55,793 nucleotides of DNA from JANSYP01 sp038751255. Lineage in GTDB: Bacteria; Pseudomonadota; Alphaproteobacteria; Rhodobacterales; Rhodobacteraceae. Positions 1 to 8,854 of this stretch are shown here, piece after piece. The notes below the pieces were generated by a model. The model was not told where the DNA came from and did no database searches. It saw only the letters and a list, made by a program, of their open reading frames with translations. A program made the translations under genes and the position numbers. Positions within the stretch are counted from its first letter, which is position 1, and each line of letters opens with the position of its first letter. The stretch spans positions 1 to 55,793 of the forward strand of contig JBCDGN010000011.1 of assembly GCA_038751255.1 (NCBI GenBank). The letters run 5' to 3'.

Positions 1-444
1 CGCGCCTTTAACACAGTGGTGCCGAGCTCCGGTAAGGTCCTGACCGGTGGTGTGGACGCCAATGCGTTGCAGCGCCCGAAACGCTTTTTTGGTGCGGCAC
101 GGAATATTGAGGAGGGCGGCAGCCTCACCATTATCGCCACGGCTCTGATCGACACAGGCAGCCGGATGGACGAGGTGATCTTCGAAGAGTTTAAGGGCAC
201 CGGTAACTCAGAGATCGTGCTGGACCGCAAAGTCGCCGACAAACGCGTCTTCCCAGCCATGGACATTCTGAAATCGGGCACCCGAAAAGAAGATCTGCTT
301 GTCGACAAAATGGACCTGCAAAAGACCCATGTTTTACGGCGTATCTTGAACCCGATGGGCACCACGGATGCCATCGAATTCTTGTTGTCCAAGCTCAAAC
401 AAACCAAGACCAATTCTGAGTTCTTTGACTCCATGAATACCTGA
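1..444 (+). CDS. rho: Transcription termination factor Rho, C-terminal part (partial at 5' side)
   Basis: The frame is open from the first base and ends at a TGA at 442-444, so this is the last 147 residues of a gene that begins outside the window. Rho is a hexameric RNA helicase that ends transcripts by moving along C-rich RNA with ATP. The fragment starts in the conserved RAFNTVVPSSGKVLTGGVD stretch and includes the GTGNSE and RVFPAMDILKSGTRKE blocks of the motor domain, which are diagnostic. Rho lies 19 bp upstream of mnmE on the same strand, an order common in alphaproteobacteria near the origin. Confidence 0.95.
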   Translation, partial: RAFNTVVPSSGKVLTGGVDANALQRPKRFFGAARNIEEGGSLTIIATALIDTGSRMDEVIFEEFKGTGNSEIVLDRKVADKRVFPAMDILKSGTRKEDLLVDKMDLQKTHVLRRILNPMGTTDAIEFLLSKLKQTKTNSEFFDSMNT

Positions 445-463
445 TCTGGGGTAAGGTCGTGCA

Positions 464-1747
464 GTGGATACTATATTTGCGCTCGCCTCCGCGCCTGGCA
501 AAGCTGGTGTCGCGATAATTCGGGTCTCTGGCGACAGGGCACATGACGCCGCATTCGCGCTGACCGGCAAAAAGCAGTCACAAAGAATGGCGCATCTTTC
601 GGTTCTCCGAGATGCGGATGGCCAGCCGATAGACAAAGGTCTCATCTTGCTCTTTGGCAAAGGAGCGAGCTTTACCGGTGAACCCGTGGCAGAGTTTCAA
701 ATCCACGGAAGTCGCGCCAGTGTCGCGGCCGTCCTGGCCCGCATTTCTCAGATCGATGGGTTGAGACTGGCTGAACCAGGGGAATTCACCCGACGAGCGC
801 TTGAGAATGGCGCCATGGACCTGACCGAGGTCGAAGGCCTTGCCGATCTGATAGAGGCAGAGACAGAAGCACAGCGCAAGCAGGCCTTTCAGGTGCTTTC
901 TGGGCATCTTGCACAGGTGGTTGCCTCTTGGCGTGCGCAATTGATCCACGCGATGTCTTTGATTGAGGTCACAATCGATTTCGCCGACGAAGAGGTTCCC
1001 GTTGATGTCACGCCGGAGGTTTTATCAACGATTTCAATGCTTCAACAGAGCGTCCGACAAGAGCTGTCTGGGATAAGCGCTGCGGAAAGAATACGAGATG
1101 GGTTCGAGGTTGCTATTGTCGGCCCGCCCAACATAGGCAAATCGACACTGCTGAACCGCTTGGCGCGCAGAGATGCTGCTCTTGTATCAGACGTTGCCGG
1201 GACAACTCGGGACATCGTCGAAGTGCGTATGGATATCGGTGGCTTGTTGGTCACCTTTCTTGATACAGCCGGCCTGCGCGAAACGGGTGATGCGGTTGAG
1301 ACACTCGGGATTGAGCGTGCAAGGGACCGCGCCAAGGCCGCTGATCTGCGGATCATCCTAACCGATGGGGCTGGGCCCCTTATCCCTCCACTTTCGCAAG
1401 ATGATCTGGTCTTGAGGGGAAAGGCCGATCAAAGCGATGGAGATGAGGGTATTTCCGGTCTAACAGGGGCCGGTGTGCCTGAATTGCTGGCTCATATAGA
1501 AAAAGTTTTTGCAGATCGCGCGAGCTCAGCGGGTCCTGTGACACGAGAGCGCCATAGGCGAGCCTTGTCGCGGGCGATCGAGGCTATGGAATCAGCGTTG
1601 GTTCGGCTAAAATCGAGTTCCGAGCAGACCGATCTTGTGGCAGAGGATTTACGACAAGCGGTACATGCGCTCGATAGCATGACGGGCCGGATCGATGTGG
1701 AAGATGTGCTGGGTGAAATCTTCAGCGCCTTCTGCCTTGGGAAGTAG
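464..1747 (+). CDS. mnmE: tRNA modification GTPase MnmE
   Basis: MnmE works with MnmG to put the carboxymethylaminomethyl (or aminomethyl) group on C5 of the wobble uridine of certain tRNAs. The 427-residue protein starts at a GTG giving MDTIFALASAPGKAGVAIIRVSG, the normal folate-binding N-terminus. The G domain shows the P-loop GPPNIGKS near residues 220-227, the G2 region AGTTRD and the G3 motif DTAGLRE near 267. The C-terminus ends CLGK, carrying the conserved catalytic-site Cys. The G4 position reads RGKAD rather than NKxD, which may be a lineage trait. It sits 11 bp before mnmG, its partner. Confidence 0.96.
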   Translation: MDTIFALASAPGKAGVAIIRVSGDRAHDAAFALTGKKQSQRMAHLSVLRDADGQPIDKGLILLFGKGASFTGEPVAEFQIHGSRASVAAVLARISQIDGLRLAEPGEFTRRALENGAMDLTEVEGLADLIEAETEAQRKQAFQVLSGHLAQVVASWRAQLIHAMSLIEVTIDFADEEVPVDVTPEVLSTISMLQQSVRQELSGISAAERIRDGFEVAIVGPPNIGKSTLLNRLARRDAALVSDVAGTTRDIVEVRMDIGGLLVTFLDTAGLRETGDAVETLGIERARDRAKAADLRIILTDGAGPLIPPLSQDDLVLRGKADQSDGDEGISGLTGAGVPELLAHIEKVFADRASSAGPVTRERHRRALSRAIEAMESALVRLKSSSEQTDLVAEDLRQAVHALDSMTGRIDVEDVLGEIFSAFCLGK

Positions 1748-1758
1748 GATTTATACGG

Positions 1759-3630
1759 GTGAAACGCACAGATTATGACGTGATCGTCGTGGGGGGTGGA
1801 CACGCAGGCTGCGAAGCGGCGCATGCGGCAGCGCGCTTGGGGGTGCGTGTTGCGTTGATCACTCTGCGTCGGAATGCCATTGGCGTCATGTCCTGCAACC
1901 CTGCCATTGGTGGTCTTGGTAAAGGGCACTTGGTTCGCGAGATCGATGCGCTCGATGGCATCATGGGCCGCGTCGCTGATGCCGCCGCAATCCAGTACCG
2001 TCTGCTCAATCGCCGCAAAGGGCCAGCGGTGCAAGGTCCAAGGGCGCAAAGCGATCGCGCTGTCTATCGCGACACCATGCAAGCGGTTCTCGCAGGCACA
2101 TGCTGTCTTGAGGTGCTTGAAGGCGAAGTCACTGACCTTTGGTTTGAAGAGGGACAGATCGCTGGTGTGGTCCTCGGCGATGGTGGCAGGATTATAGCGC
2201 GTTCGGTTGTCATTACCACGGGGACTTTTTTGCGCGGTGTGGTGCATATCGGGGATGTCAAGCATTCGGCGGGCCGCATGGGGGAGGCGCCATCGGTGGC
2301 GCTTGCTGAACGCTTCGACAGTTTCGGACTGCCCTTGGGGCGCTTGAAAACTGGCACACCCCCGCGGCTTGACGGTCGAACAATCGCCTGGGACAGGCTC
2401 GAAGAGCAGCCAGGCGACGAAGACCCCGTCTTCTTTTCTTTCGACACGACTTCGGCTGCTTTGCGGCAGATACCCTGCGGCATCACACACACGACCCCGG
2501 AAACCCATGAAATTATTCGTGAAAATCTCTCTAGATCTGCAATGTATGGCGGCCATATCGACGGTGTTGGTCCCCGTTATTGTCCGTCGATCGAAGATAA
2601 GATCGTCCGTTTTGCCGATAAGTCTTCTCACCAGATATTCTTAGAACCTGAAGGGCTGAGCGATCACACAGTGTACCCAAATGGTATCTCTACATCGCTG
2701 CCCGAGGATGTACAGGCATCTTATGTGGCGTCCATCCCGGGGTTGGAAGCGGCGAAGATTCTCCAGCCAGGCTATGCAATCGAATATGACTATGTCGATC
2801 CGCGTGCACTTCGCCTGGATTTGTCCCTCAAAGAGGTGCCGGGGCTCTATCTTGCGGGTCAGATCAATGGAACGACAGGCTATGAAGAGGCAGCGGCCCA
2901 GGGTCTTGTCGCTGGGCTGAATGCTGCCCATCACGCCCTTGAAAGGGACCCGATCACCTTTAGCCGAACCAACAGTTATATTGGGGTCATGGTTGATGAT
3001 CTCACAACGCGAGGGGTTTCTGAGCCCTATCGAATGTTCACCAGTCGCGCGGAGTTTCGGCTTTCGCTGCGGGCAGACAACGCTGATCAGCGTTTGACGC
3101 CATTTGGGATCGATTTGGGATGTGTGAGTCCGCAGCGGCAGCGGTCTTTCGAAAGAAAGATGACTGACCTCTCAGCCACGACCGAGCGGCTCAAATCTCT
3201 GTCCTGGACGCCACGAGAGCTTTCGAAAGCTGGGGTAAAAGTCAACGAAGATGGGCAAAGACGCAGTGCCTTTGATCTATTGTCCTATCCAGATACCAGT
3301 TTTGACACACTTCTAGATCTGGAAACATCACTTCATGATGTGACCGGTGATATGCGGTTCCAAGTGAGTTGCGACGCGCTCTACGCGCAGTATATGGACC
3401 GCCAGAAACGGGACTTTGAAGCATTGCAGCGCCAGGAAACAGAGCGTATTCCTAACGGATTTGATTATGGGGCGCTCAAGGGCCTGTCCAGCGAGATCCG
3501 TGGGAAGCTTGAAGCGCAACAACCGGAGACCCTGGCTCAAGCCGGAAGGTTAGAGGGCATGACGCCAGCAGCCTTGACGGTGATCCTGGCGGGTCTTCGT
3601 CGTCACGCACGCACAAAGCGAGCGATTTAA
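1759..3630 (+). CDS. mnmG: tRNA uridine-5-carboxymethylaminomethyl enzyme MnmG (GidA)
   Basis: This is the FAD- and folate-dependent partner of MnmE in wobble-uridine modification. It has 623 residues, normal for the family, from a GTG start. The N-terminus YDVIVVGGGHAGCEAA is the dinucleotide-binding fold for FAD. The family signatures GPAVQGPRAQSDR (near residues 90-100), LKTGTPPRL and GQINGTTGYEEAAAQGL are all visible. Only 2 bp separate it from rsmG, so mnmE, mnmG, rsmG, parA and parB look like one transcription unit. Confidence 0.97.
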   Translation: MKRTDYDVIVVGGGHAGCEAAHAAARLGVRVALITLRRNAIGVMSCNPAIGGLGKGHLVREIDALDGIMGRVADAAAIQYRLLNRRKGPAVQGPRAQSDRAVYRDTMQAVLAGTCCLEVLEGEVTDLWFEEGQIAGVVLGDGGRIIARSVVITTGTFLRGVVHIGDVKHSAGRMGEAPSVALAERFDSFGLPLGRLKTGTPPRLDGRTIAWDRLEEQPGDEDPVFFSFDTTSAALRQIPCGITHTTPETHEIIRENLSRSAMYGGHIDGVGPRYCPSIEDKIVRFADKSSHQIFLEPEGLSDHTVYPNGISTSLPEDVQASYVASIPGLEAAKILQPGYAIEYDYVDPRALRLDLSLKEVPGLYLAGQINGTTGYEEAAAQGLVAGLNAAHHALERDPITFSRTNSYIGVMVDDLTTRGVSEPYRMFTSRAEFRLSLRADNADQRLTPFGIDLGCVSPQRQRSFERKMTDLSATTERLKSLSWTPRELSKAGVKVNEDGQRRSAFDLLSYPDTSFDTLLDLETSLHDVTGDMRFQVSCDALYAQYMDRQKRDFEALQRQETERIPNGFDYGALKGLSSEIRGKLEAQQPETLAQAGRLEGMTPAALTVILAGLRRHARTKRAI

Positions 3631-3632
3631 CT

Positions 3633-4247
3633 GTGCTCAGTCAAAGTCTCCAGACTGATGTTTCACGTGAAACATCTGAAGCCTTGGAGCACTATCTGCA
3701 GCTCTTAAAAAAGTGGTCTCCAAAGATAAATCTGGTCGCTCCGAATACGCTGGCTGATGCGAAAACCCGGCATATCGAAGATTCCTTGCAACTTTTGGCT
3801 TTGGCACCTGAAGACGCAAAGCTTTGGGCAGATTTGGGGAGCGGTGGCGGATTTCCGGGCCTTGCGGTGGCAATCGCTGCGAAACAGGCCCGACCCGACC
3901 TCATATTTCACCTCGTTGAGAGCGATCAGCGCAAAGCGGTTTTCCTTCGGACTGTTTCACGTGAAACATCCACCCCAGTGACGGTCCACGCGGAACGTAT
4001 TGAAGTTTTGCCGCCCCTGAGTGCGGATATTCTCTCTGCTCGTGCGCTGGCCCCGCTATCGAAGCTCTTCGGCTACGTTCATCGCCATCGCAAATCCGAT
4101 GGTGTGGCGTTACTGATGAAAGGTGGGCGATATGCGGAAGAGGTTGCCGATGCCGAGCGCAACTGGGCTTTCCGCGCTGAAACGGTACCAAGTAAAACGT
4201 CCCAAGATGCGATCGTGTTGAAGATCGGAGAGTTGACCCATGTCTGA
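3633..4247 (+). CDS. rsmG: 16S rRNA (guanine-527-N7)-methyltransferase RsmG (GidB)
   Basis: RsmG methylates N7 of G527 in 16S rRNA using S-adenosylmethionine. The 204-residue protein starts at GTG, 2 bp after mnmG. The SAM-binding loop ADLGSGGGFPGLA lies near residues 69-81, and KWSPKINLVAPN is the family's N-terminal signature. Its coding sequence contains two perfect 16-bp parS sites, each read in the same frame as V-S-R-E-T. The second VSRET lies after the SDQRKAVFLR block. The stop overlaps the parA start by 8 bp, suggesting translational coupling. Confidence 0.95.
   Translation: MLSQSLQTDVSRETSEALEHYLQLLKKWSPKINLVAPNTLADAKTRHIEDSLQLLALAPEDAKLWADLGSGGGFPGLAVAIAAKQARPDLIFHLVESDQRKAVFLRTVSRETSTPVTVHAERIEVLPPLSADILSARALAPLSKLFGYVHRHRKSDGVALLMKGGRYAEEVADAERNWAFRAETVPSKTSQDAIVLKIGELTHV
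3657..3676. other. parS centromere site 1, inside rsmG
   Basis: The 20-bp stretch is a perfect palindrome containing the universal ParB-binding sequence TGTTTCACGTGAAACA at 3659-3674. ParB, encoded 1.4 kb downstream, binds parS, loads as a CTP clamp and spreads, and ParA then moves the complex. The match to the consensus is exact. The site is read through by ribosomes as part of rsmG codons 9-15. Confidence 0.95.
3953..3968. other. parS centromere site 2, inside rsmG
   Basis: A second exact copy of TGTTTCACGTGAAACA, 294 bp from the first and in the same reading frame of rsmG, again encoding V-S-R-E-T. Unlike site 1, the palindrome does not extend past the 16-bp core on the left. Two perfect sites so close to parA and parB mark this locus as a bacterial centromere and as origin-proximal. 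Confidence 0.95.
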
Positions 4248-5055
4248 GCAATCCCCGCCGCGAGTTATAGCGATCTCAAATCAAAAAGGCGGTGTCGGAA
4301 AGACAACGACAACCATTAACTTGGCGGCGGCTTTGGCGCGTCAGGGACACAGCACTTTGGTGATCGACATTGATCCCCAAGGCAATGCCTCCACGGGACT
4401 TGGGATCGAGCCGGAAGATCGGGCAAAAACCACTTACGATACGCTCATTGAGGGCGAAAAACTGGCCAATGTGATCCTTTCCACAGAATTCGATGGTATT
4501 CTGATTGCCCCGGCGACGACGGACTTAAGCTCTGCAGACATTGAGTTGGTCGCCAATGAGCGGCGCTCGCATCTTTTAAAGGACGCGTTGGATCCCTCGG
4601 TTTTGACAACGCTCGAACTAGATTACGTTCTGATCGATTGTCCGCCTTCGCTCAATCTGTTGACGGTAAATGCAATGGTTGCGGCGGACTCGATATTGAT
4701 TCCGCTTCAAAGCGAGTTCTTCGCGCTCGAAGGATTGTCGCAGTTGATGCTGACCATCCGAGAGATCCGCCAAAACGCAAATCCAGATCTCAGGATCGAA
4801 GGTGTGCTGCTGACCATGCACGATCAGCGGAACCGTCTTGCCCAACAAGTGGAGAAAGACGCCCGCGAGACGCTCGGCGATCTTGTGTTCCAAACGATAG
4901 TGCCACGCAATGTGCGGGTGAGTGAGGCGCCCTCATATGCCGTGCCAGTGATTGATTATGACCCGCAGTCCAAGGGCAGCCTCGCGTATCAGGCTCTGGC
5001 GGTGGAGCTTTTGTCGCGTTATCGTGAAGCACCAAACATATCAGAAGAGGCTTAG
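4240..5055 (+). CDS. parA: Chromosome partitioning ATPase ParA (Soj)
   Basis: ParA is the DNA-binding ATPase that pulls ParB-parS complexes apart at chromosome segregation. The 271-residue protein has the deviant Walker A KGGVGKTTTT near residues 16-25, the A' region LVIDIDPQGNASTGLG near 43-58, and DYVLIDCPPSLNLLTVNAM as Walker B. It lacks an N-terminal helix-turn-helix extension, as expected of chromosomal rather than plasmid ParA. The ATG lies inside the last codons of rsmG, overlapping by 8 bp. Confidence 0.96.
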   Translation: MSEQSPPRVIAISNQKGGVGKTTTTINLAAALARQGHSTLVIDIDPQGNASTGLGIEPEDRAKTTYDTLIEGEKLANVILSTEFDGILIAPATTDLSSADIELVANERRSHLLKDALDPSVLTTLELDYVLIDCPPSLNLLTVNAMVAADSILIPLQSEFFALEGLSQLMLTIREIRQNANPDLRIEGVLLTMHDQRNRLAQQVEKDARETLGDLVFQTIVPRNVRVSEAPSYAVPVIDYDPQSKGSLAYQALAVELLSRYREAPNISEEA

Positions 5056-5058
5056 GGC

Positions 5059-5955
5059 GTGTCAAAAAAGGACAAGCGGGGGCTCGGGCGCGGATTGTCG
5101 GCGTTGATGGCGGATGTTGTGCCGACCCAAGCAGATGCAGAGGCCGAACCGCGTCGGCCGGATATGTCAGTTCCGATCGAGCAGGTGTTTCCCAACCCTG
5201 ATCAGCCCCGCCGCCATTTTGATGAAACCGCGCTGCAAGAACTCGCTGCGTCGATCCGGGAAAAGGGTGTTCTGCAGCCGCTTATCGTTCGGCGTGTGGC
5301 GGGCGAAGCCTCCACTTTTCAGATTGTCGCTGGGGAACGGCGGTGGCGCGCGTCACAATTGGCACAGCAGCATGAGGTTCCGGTGATCGTCCGGGATTTT
5401 ACGGATGCAGAAGTCTTAGAGATTGCGATTGTCGAAAACATTCAACGCGCAGATTTGAATCCCATCGATGAAGCGCGGGGTTTTCGCCAGTTGATCGACC
5501 GTTTTGGGCACACACAGGAAAAATTGGGCGAGGTGCTGGGCAAAAGTCGGAGCCATGTGGCCAATTCCTTGCGCCTAATGCAGTTGCCCGAAGATGTTCA
5601 GGGATTGGTGGCCGAAGGCGCTTTATCGGCGGGTCACGCGCGCGCGTTGATCACAACCGACAATCCATCCGCATTGGCGCACAAGGTCGTGTCGAATGGC
5701 CTTTCCGTGCGTGATACAGAGAAACTGGCCAAGGGCAACGAAGCGGCACCGGCTTCTCCCCGTGCGAGGCAGGAAAAAGATGCGGATACGCTGGTTTTAG
5801 AAGGCGATCTCTCGGCTGCTTTAGGCATGAAAGTGAGCGTGGATCACAAGGCGGATACGGGCGGCGGGACGGTGAGCATCCGCTATAAGTCCTTGGAAGG
5901 CTTGGATGAGCTTTGCCGTCTTCTCAGCCTCAGCGATCCGGCCGTGTCCAGATAA
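5059..5955 (+). CDS. parB: Chromosome partitioning protein ParB (Spo0J), CTP-dependent parS clamp
   Basis: ParB loads at parS and slides as a CTP-bound clamp. The 298-residue protein starts at GTG, 3 bp after parA, with the usual KRGLGRGLSALM N-terminus that contacts ParA. Residues about 35-125 form the ParB/Sulfiredoxin domain, with PNPDQPRRHFD and the nucleotide-binding GERRWRA motif. The helix-turn-helix TQEKLGEVLGKSRSHVANSLRLMQLP follows at about 153-178, and a C-terminal dimerisation domain ends the protein. Its last 26 bp overlap the convergent gene at 5930-6283. Confidence 0.96.
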   Translation: MSKKDKRGLGRGLSALMADVVPTQADAEAEPRRPDMSVPIEQVFPNPDQPRRHFDETALQELAASIREKGVLQPLIVRRVAGEASTFQIVAGERRWRASQLAQQHEVPVIVRDFTDAEVLEIAIVENIQRADLNPIDEARGFRQLIDRFGHTQEKLGEVLGKSRSHVANSLRLMQLPEDVQGLVAEGALSAGHARALITTDNPSALAHKVVSNGLSVRDTEKLAKGNEAAPASPRARQEKDADTLVLEGDLSAALGMKVSVDHKADTGGGTVSIRYKSLEGLDELCRLLSLSDPAVSR

Positions 5956-6283
5956 AGACCATGACCATAGATAGAACGGTTGCCTGCAGGGCAAGCAGTG
6001 CCGGTTTGACGCCGAGCAGAACCGATATCAGAAAAGCACAGCCAATCATTATCGTCGCAAGACGTTTTGCTCTTGGATGGATCGCACCGTGATCGCGCCA
6101 GTCGCGTATGCTTGGGCCGAAACGTGGATGGTTTATCAGCCAATTGTGCAGGCGTTCGGAACTGCGGCTGAAACAATAAGCGGCAAGCAGCATAAAAGGC
6201 ACCGTCGGCAAGAGGGGTAGGACGACGCCCAAAAGCCCTAGGGCGAGGGCGAAAAACCCACAAAAGAGCCAGATTGCCCGCAT
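5930..6283 (-). CDS. DUF454 (YbaN-type) small inner-membrane protein
   Basis: A 117-residue protein with at least three likely membrane segments: residues about 4-37, then 78-92 and 94-112. The family pattern LGLLGVVLPLLPTVPFMLLAAYCFSRSSERLHNWL is the DUF454/YbaN signature. No biochemical role is established for the family. It is 2 bp downstream of hemW on the same strand, so it is probably the last gene of a rph-rdgB-hemW transcript. Its end overlaps the end of parB by 26 bp in antiparallel orientation. Confidence 0.85.
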   Translation of the reverse strand: MRAIWLFCGFFALALGLLGVVLPLLPTVPFMLLAAYCFSRSSERLHNWLINHPRFGPSIRDWRDHGAIHPRAKRLATIMIGCAFLISVLLGVKPALLALQATVLSMVMVFIWTRPDR

Positions 6284-6285
6284 CT

Positions 6286-7464
6286 TCAGTCTCTTAGCAG
6301 CTCCAGCAAAACACTATTCAGCAGAAGGCGGCCATCCGGTGTGCAGCTGAGATGGCTTGCATCCCGTTTCAGCATCCCTTGATCGATCAAAGGACCGAGC
6401 CTTGCTTCATCAAGCACCAACCCCAATGATGCCAAGCGCGCAAGATCGGTTCCCTCACTTAGGCGCAGGCTCATCATCAGATATTCAGTGGCTTGTTCGT
6501 CCTGGGGAATGACCTCTGTGCTTTCCAGACCGGTTCTATTGCGGCCGACATCTTGCAGCCACTTCTTTGGGTCCCGAAAAGCGATGGTTCCTTGTCGTCG
6601 CCCCTGGCGGCTGACGCGACCATGCGCGCCAGGACCGATACCAAGCCAGTCTCCGCCGCGCCAATAGATAAGGTTGTGACGGCTTTCAGCACCCGGACGG
6701 GCGTGATTAGACACCTCATAGCTGGATAGCCCAGCGGCATCGGTCAGTTCTTGTGTGATTTCGAAGAGCCTGACGGCCCGATCATCCGTGGGGAGGCCCT
6801 GTAGTTTGCCGATGCTTTGCCGCGCATGAAAGGCGGTGCCAGGCTCAATCGTGAGCTGGTAGAGCGACAAATGATCGGTTTGGAAGGAAAGGGCTCGGAC
6901 GAGCTCTTCTGCCCAAGCCTCTTCGGATTGATCCTGGCGCGCGTAGATCAGGTCAAAACTAAAACGATCAAAAGTGTTCCGTGCGGTTTCTAGAGCAGTC
7001 AATGCCTCGGCGGTACTGTGAAGACGTCCCAACCGTTTGAGATCAGGATCGTTCAACGCCTGGATGCCGAGTGAAACCCGGTTCACGCCAGCCAATCGGA
7101 AGGCATTAAACTTCTGACCTTCAACCGAGCTGGGATTGGCCTCCAAAGTGATCTCTACATCATTTGCGAGTGACCATTTTTCAGCGATCTTATCAAGGAC
7201 ACGCCCAAGTGTCGCCGAGGCCATGAGGCTTGGCGTCCCACCGCCGAAAAACACCGACCGCACGACGCGGTTCCCGGTCTCATGCGCCGCATATTCCAGC
7301 GCTCTTTCGTAAGCCTCTGCCCATTCTTCATGGTCAATTTGAGATGAAACATGACTGTTGAAGTCGCAATAAGGGCATTTGGCGGCGCAGTAAGGCCAAT
7401 GGATGTAGATGCCGAACCCTGCGATTTGCCAATTGGCTTGTGCAAGGATACCGTCAGCTATCAA
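6286..7464 (-). CDS. hemW: Radical SAM heme chaperone HemW (HemN-like)
   Basis: HemW is a radical-SAM protein that binds heme and is thought to deliver it to target proteins; it is often misnamed coproporphyrinogen oxidase. The motif IHWPYCAAKCPYCDFNSH gives the CxxxCxxC that holds the [4Fe-4S] cluster, and VFFGGGTPSLM is the SAM-binding GGE-like region. ISLGIQALND-type (here VSLGIQALNDPDLKRLGR) is also present. No ATG fits the N-terminus. I chose the TTG at 7464 because it leaves about 15 residues before GFGIYIHWPYC, as in relatives; another TTG at 7488 is possible (400 residues). The start overlaps the end of rdgB. Confidence 0.92.
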   Translation of the reverse strand: MIADGILAQANWQIAGFGIYIHWPYCAAKCPYCDFNSHVSSQIDHEEWAEAYERALEYAAHETGNRVVRSVFFGGGTPSLMASATLGRVLDKIAEKWSLANDVEITLEANPSSVEGQKFNAFRLAGVNRVSLGIQALNDPDLKRLGRLHSTAEALTALETARNTFDRFSFDLIYARQDQSEEAWAEELVRALSFQTDHLSLYQLTIEPGTAFHARQSIGKLQGLPTDDRAVRLFEITQELTDAAGLSSYEVSNHARPGAESRHNLIYWRGGDWLGIGPGAHGRVSRQGRRQGTIAFRDPKKWLQDVGRNRTGLESTEVIPQDEQATEYLMMSLRLSEGTDLARLASLGLVLDEARLGPLIDQGMLKRDASHLSCTPDGRLLLNSVLLELLRD

Positions 7465-8065
7465 GGAGCCCAGCCTTGAGCTTTGCAAAAGCGTCGGCGC
7501 GGTGGCTCATCCCATTTTTTTTATTTGGGTCCATCTCGCCAAAGGTCTCTTCTTCGCCCAAGGGAAGGAAGACCGGGTCAAATCCAAAGCCGCGGTCGCC
7601 CCGTGGCGGCCACACCAGTTGACCTGCAACGCTGCCTTCGAACACCAGGTCCTGACCATCCGGCCAAGCGACACAGAGTGTGCAGCAGAACTTCGCAAGG
7701 CGCGGCAAAGGCACGGCATTCGCATCTAACAGGTCGTTGACTTTGGTCATCGCCATCAGGAAATCGCGGCCCTGATCGGTTTCCGCCCAATCGGCAGTAT
7801 AGACGCCGGGGGCTCCATCTAACGCTTCGACCGAAAGCCCGCTGTCATCTGACAAGGCGGGCAGACCACTGATCTTGGCCGCAGCGTGAGCCTTGATCCG
7901 TGCGTTCTCGGCAAAGGTAGTGCCAGTTTCTTCTGGTTCCTCGTCCGAATAGTTTGAGACGGGCTCAGCTTTGATCCCATAAGGTTCAATCAAAGCATTG
8001 ATTTCAATAAGCTTTCCCTTATTGTGAGAGGCAATCACCAATGCCGTTTCCAAGACTTTTGGCAT
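7454..8065 (-). CDS. rdgB: XTP/dITP pyrophosphatase RdgB (Ham1)
   Basis: RdgB hydrolyses non-canonical purine triphosphates (ITP, dITP, XTP) to monophosphates, keeping damaged bases out of DNA and RNA. The 203-residue protein shows the family motifs ASHNKGKLIEI near residues 12-22, LSDDSGLSVEALDGAPGVYTADWA near 75-95, and FGFDPVFLP. The start shares one base with the rph stop in a TAATG arrangement, so the two are very likely translationally coupled. Confidence 0.95.
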   Translation of the reverse strand: MPKVLETALVIASHNKGKLIEINALIEPYGIKAEPVSNYSDEEPEETGTTFAENARIKAHAAAKISGLPALSDDSGLSVEALDGAPGVYTADWAETDQGRDFLMAMTKVNDLLDANAVPLPRLAKFCCTLCVAWPDGQDLVFEGSVAGQLVWPPRGDRGFGFDPVFLPLGEEETFGEMDPNKKNGMSHRADAFAKLKAGLLDS

Positions 8066-8775
8066 TAAGCCAGGGCCGCTTTCTGCGCGTCGACCAATGC
8101 GGAACAGCCTGCCTCTGCCAGATCCAAAAGCGTGGTCATCTGGTCGCGGGAAAAGGTGGCCCCCTCGGCTGACATCTGAACTTCGACCAAGCGACTTGCG
8201 CCTGTGATCACAAAATTGCCGTCTACGCCCGCTTCACTATCCTCAGGATAATCAAGGTCGAGCACAGGCTGGCCAGCATAGATCCCGCAGCTCACCGCAG
8301 CGATGTGGTCCGTCAGTGGATCGCTTAAAACATCACCGGCTTTCATCAGCGCGTTGCAGGCGAGGCGCAAAGCGACCCAGCCTCCGGTGATGGACGCGCA
8401 GCGGGTGCCACCATCCGCCTGGATTACATCGCAATCGACGGTGATCTGCCGTTCGCCAAGGGCGACGCGATCCACAGAGGCGCGCAAAGACCGCCCGATC
8501 AGGCGTTGGATCTCTTGCGTTCGACCGGATTGGCCGTTTTTGGCCTCGCGCCGCATCCGTGTGTGGGTCGCGCGCGGCAGCATGCCGTATTCTGCGGTGA
8601 CCCAGCCCAGCCCGGTGTTTTTCAAGAACGGCGGCACGCGTTCTTCGAGCGATGCCGTGCACAGCACATGCGTATCGCCCATCTTCACCAAACAAGAGCC
8701 TTCGGCATGGCGGGTCACACCCGTTTCGATTGTAATCGGGCGGAGTTCGTTTAGCTTTCGCCCGGAGGGCCGCAT
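8065..8775 (-). CDS. rph: Ribonuclease PH
   Basis: RNase PH trims the 3' end of tRNA precursors using phosphate. The 236-residue length is typical. Signatures are the N-terminus RPSGRKLNELRPITIETGVTRHAEG, CTASLEERVPPFLKNTGLGWVTAEYGMLPRATHTR, and the phosphate-site region GERQITVDCDVIQADGGTR. It is the first gene of the rph-rdgB-hemW-DUF454 run and is divergent from hrcA. The divergent gap is only 79 bp (8776-8854), so their promoters overlap. Confidence 0.96.
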   Translation of the reverse strand: MRPSGRKLNELRPITIETGVTRHAEGSCLVKMGDTHVLCTASLEERVPPFLKNTGLGWVTAEYGMLPRATHTRMRREAKNGQSGRTQEIQRLIGRSLRASVDRVALGERQITVDCDVIQADGGTRCASITGGWVALRLACNALMKAGDVLSDPLTDHIAAVSCGIYAGQPVLDLDYPEDSEAGVDGNFVITGASRLVEVQMSAEGATFSRDQMTTLLDLAEAGCSALVDAQKAALA

Positions 8776-8854
8776 GGGTCATTCCTTTTTTGATCTGGGC
8801 GACCCATATCTTTGGGAGCTCTGGCAATTCAACCCTGTCGAGCGGACACGAGTG

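Noticed and set aside
5930..5955. 26-bp antiparallel overlap of parB and DUF454 ends as a regulatory feature
   Set aside because: Tail-to-tail overlaps of this size are common in compact genomes; nothing further supports a function.
8776..8854. CIRCE element expected near hrcA
   Set aside because: No TTAGCACTC / GAGTGCTAA inverted repeat is present in the gap before hrcA.
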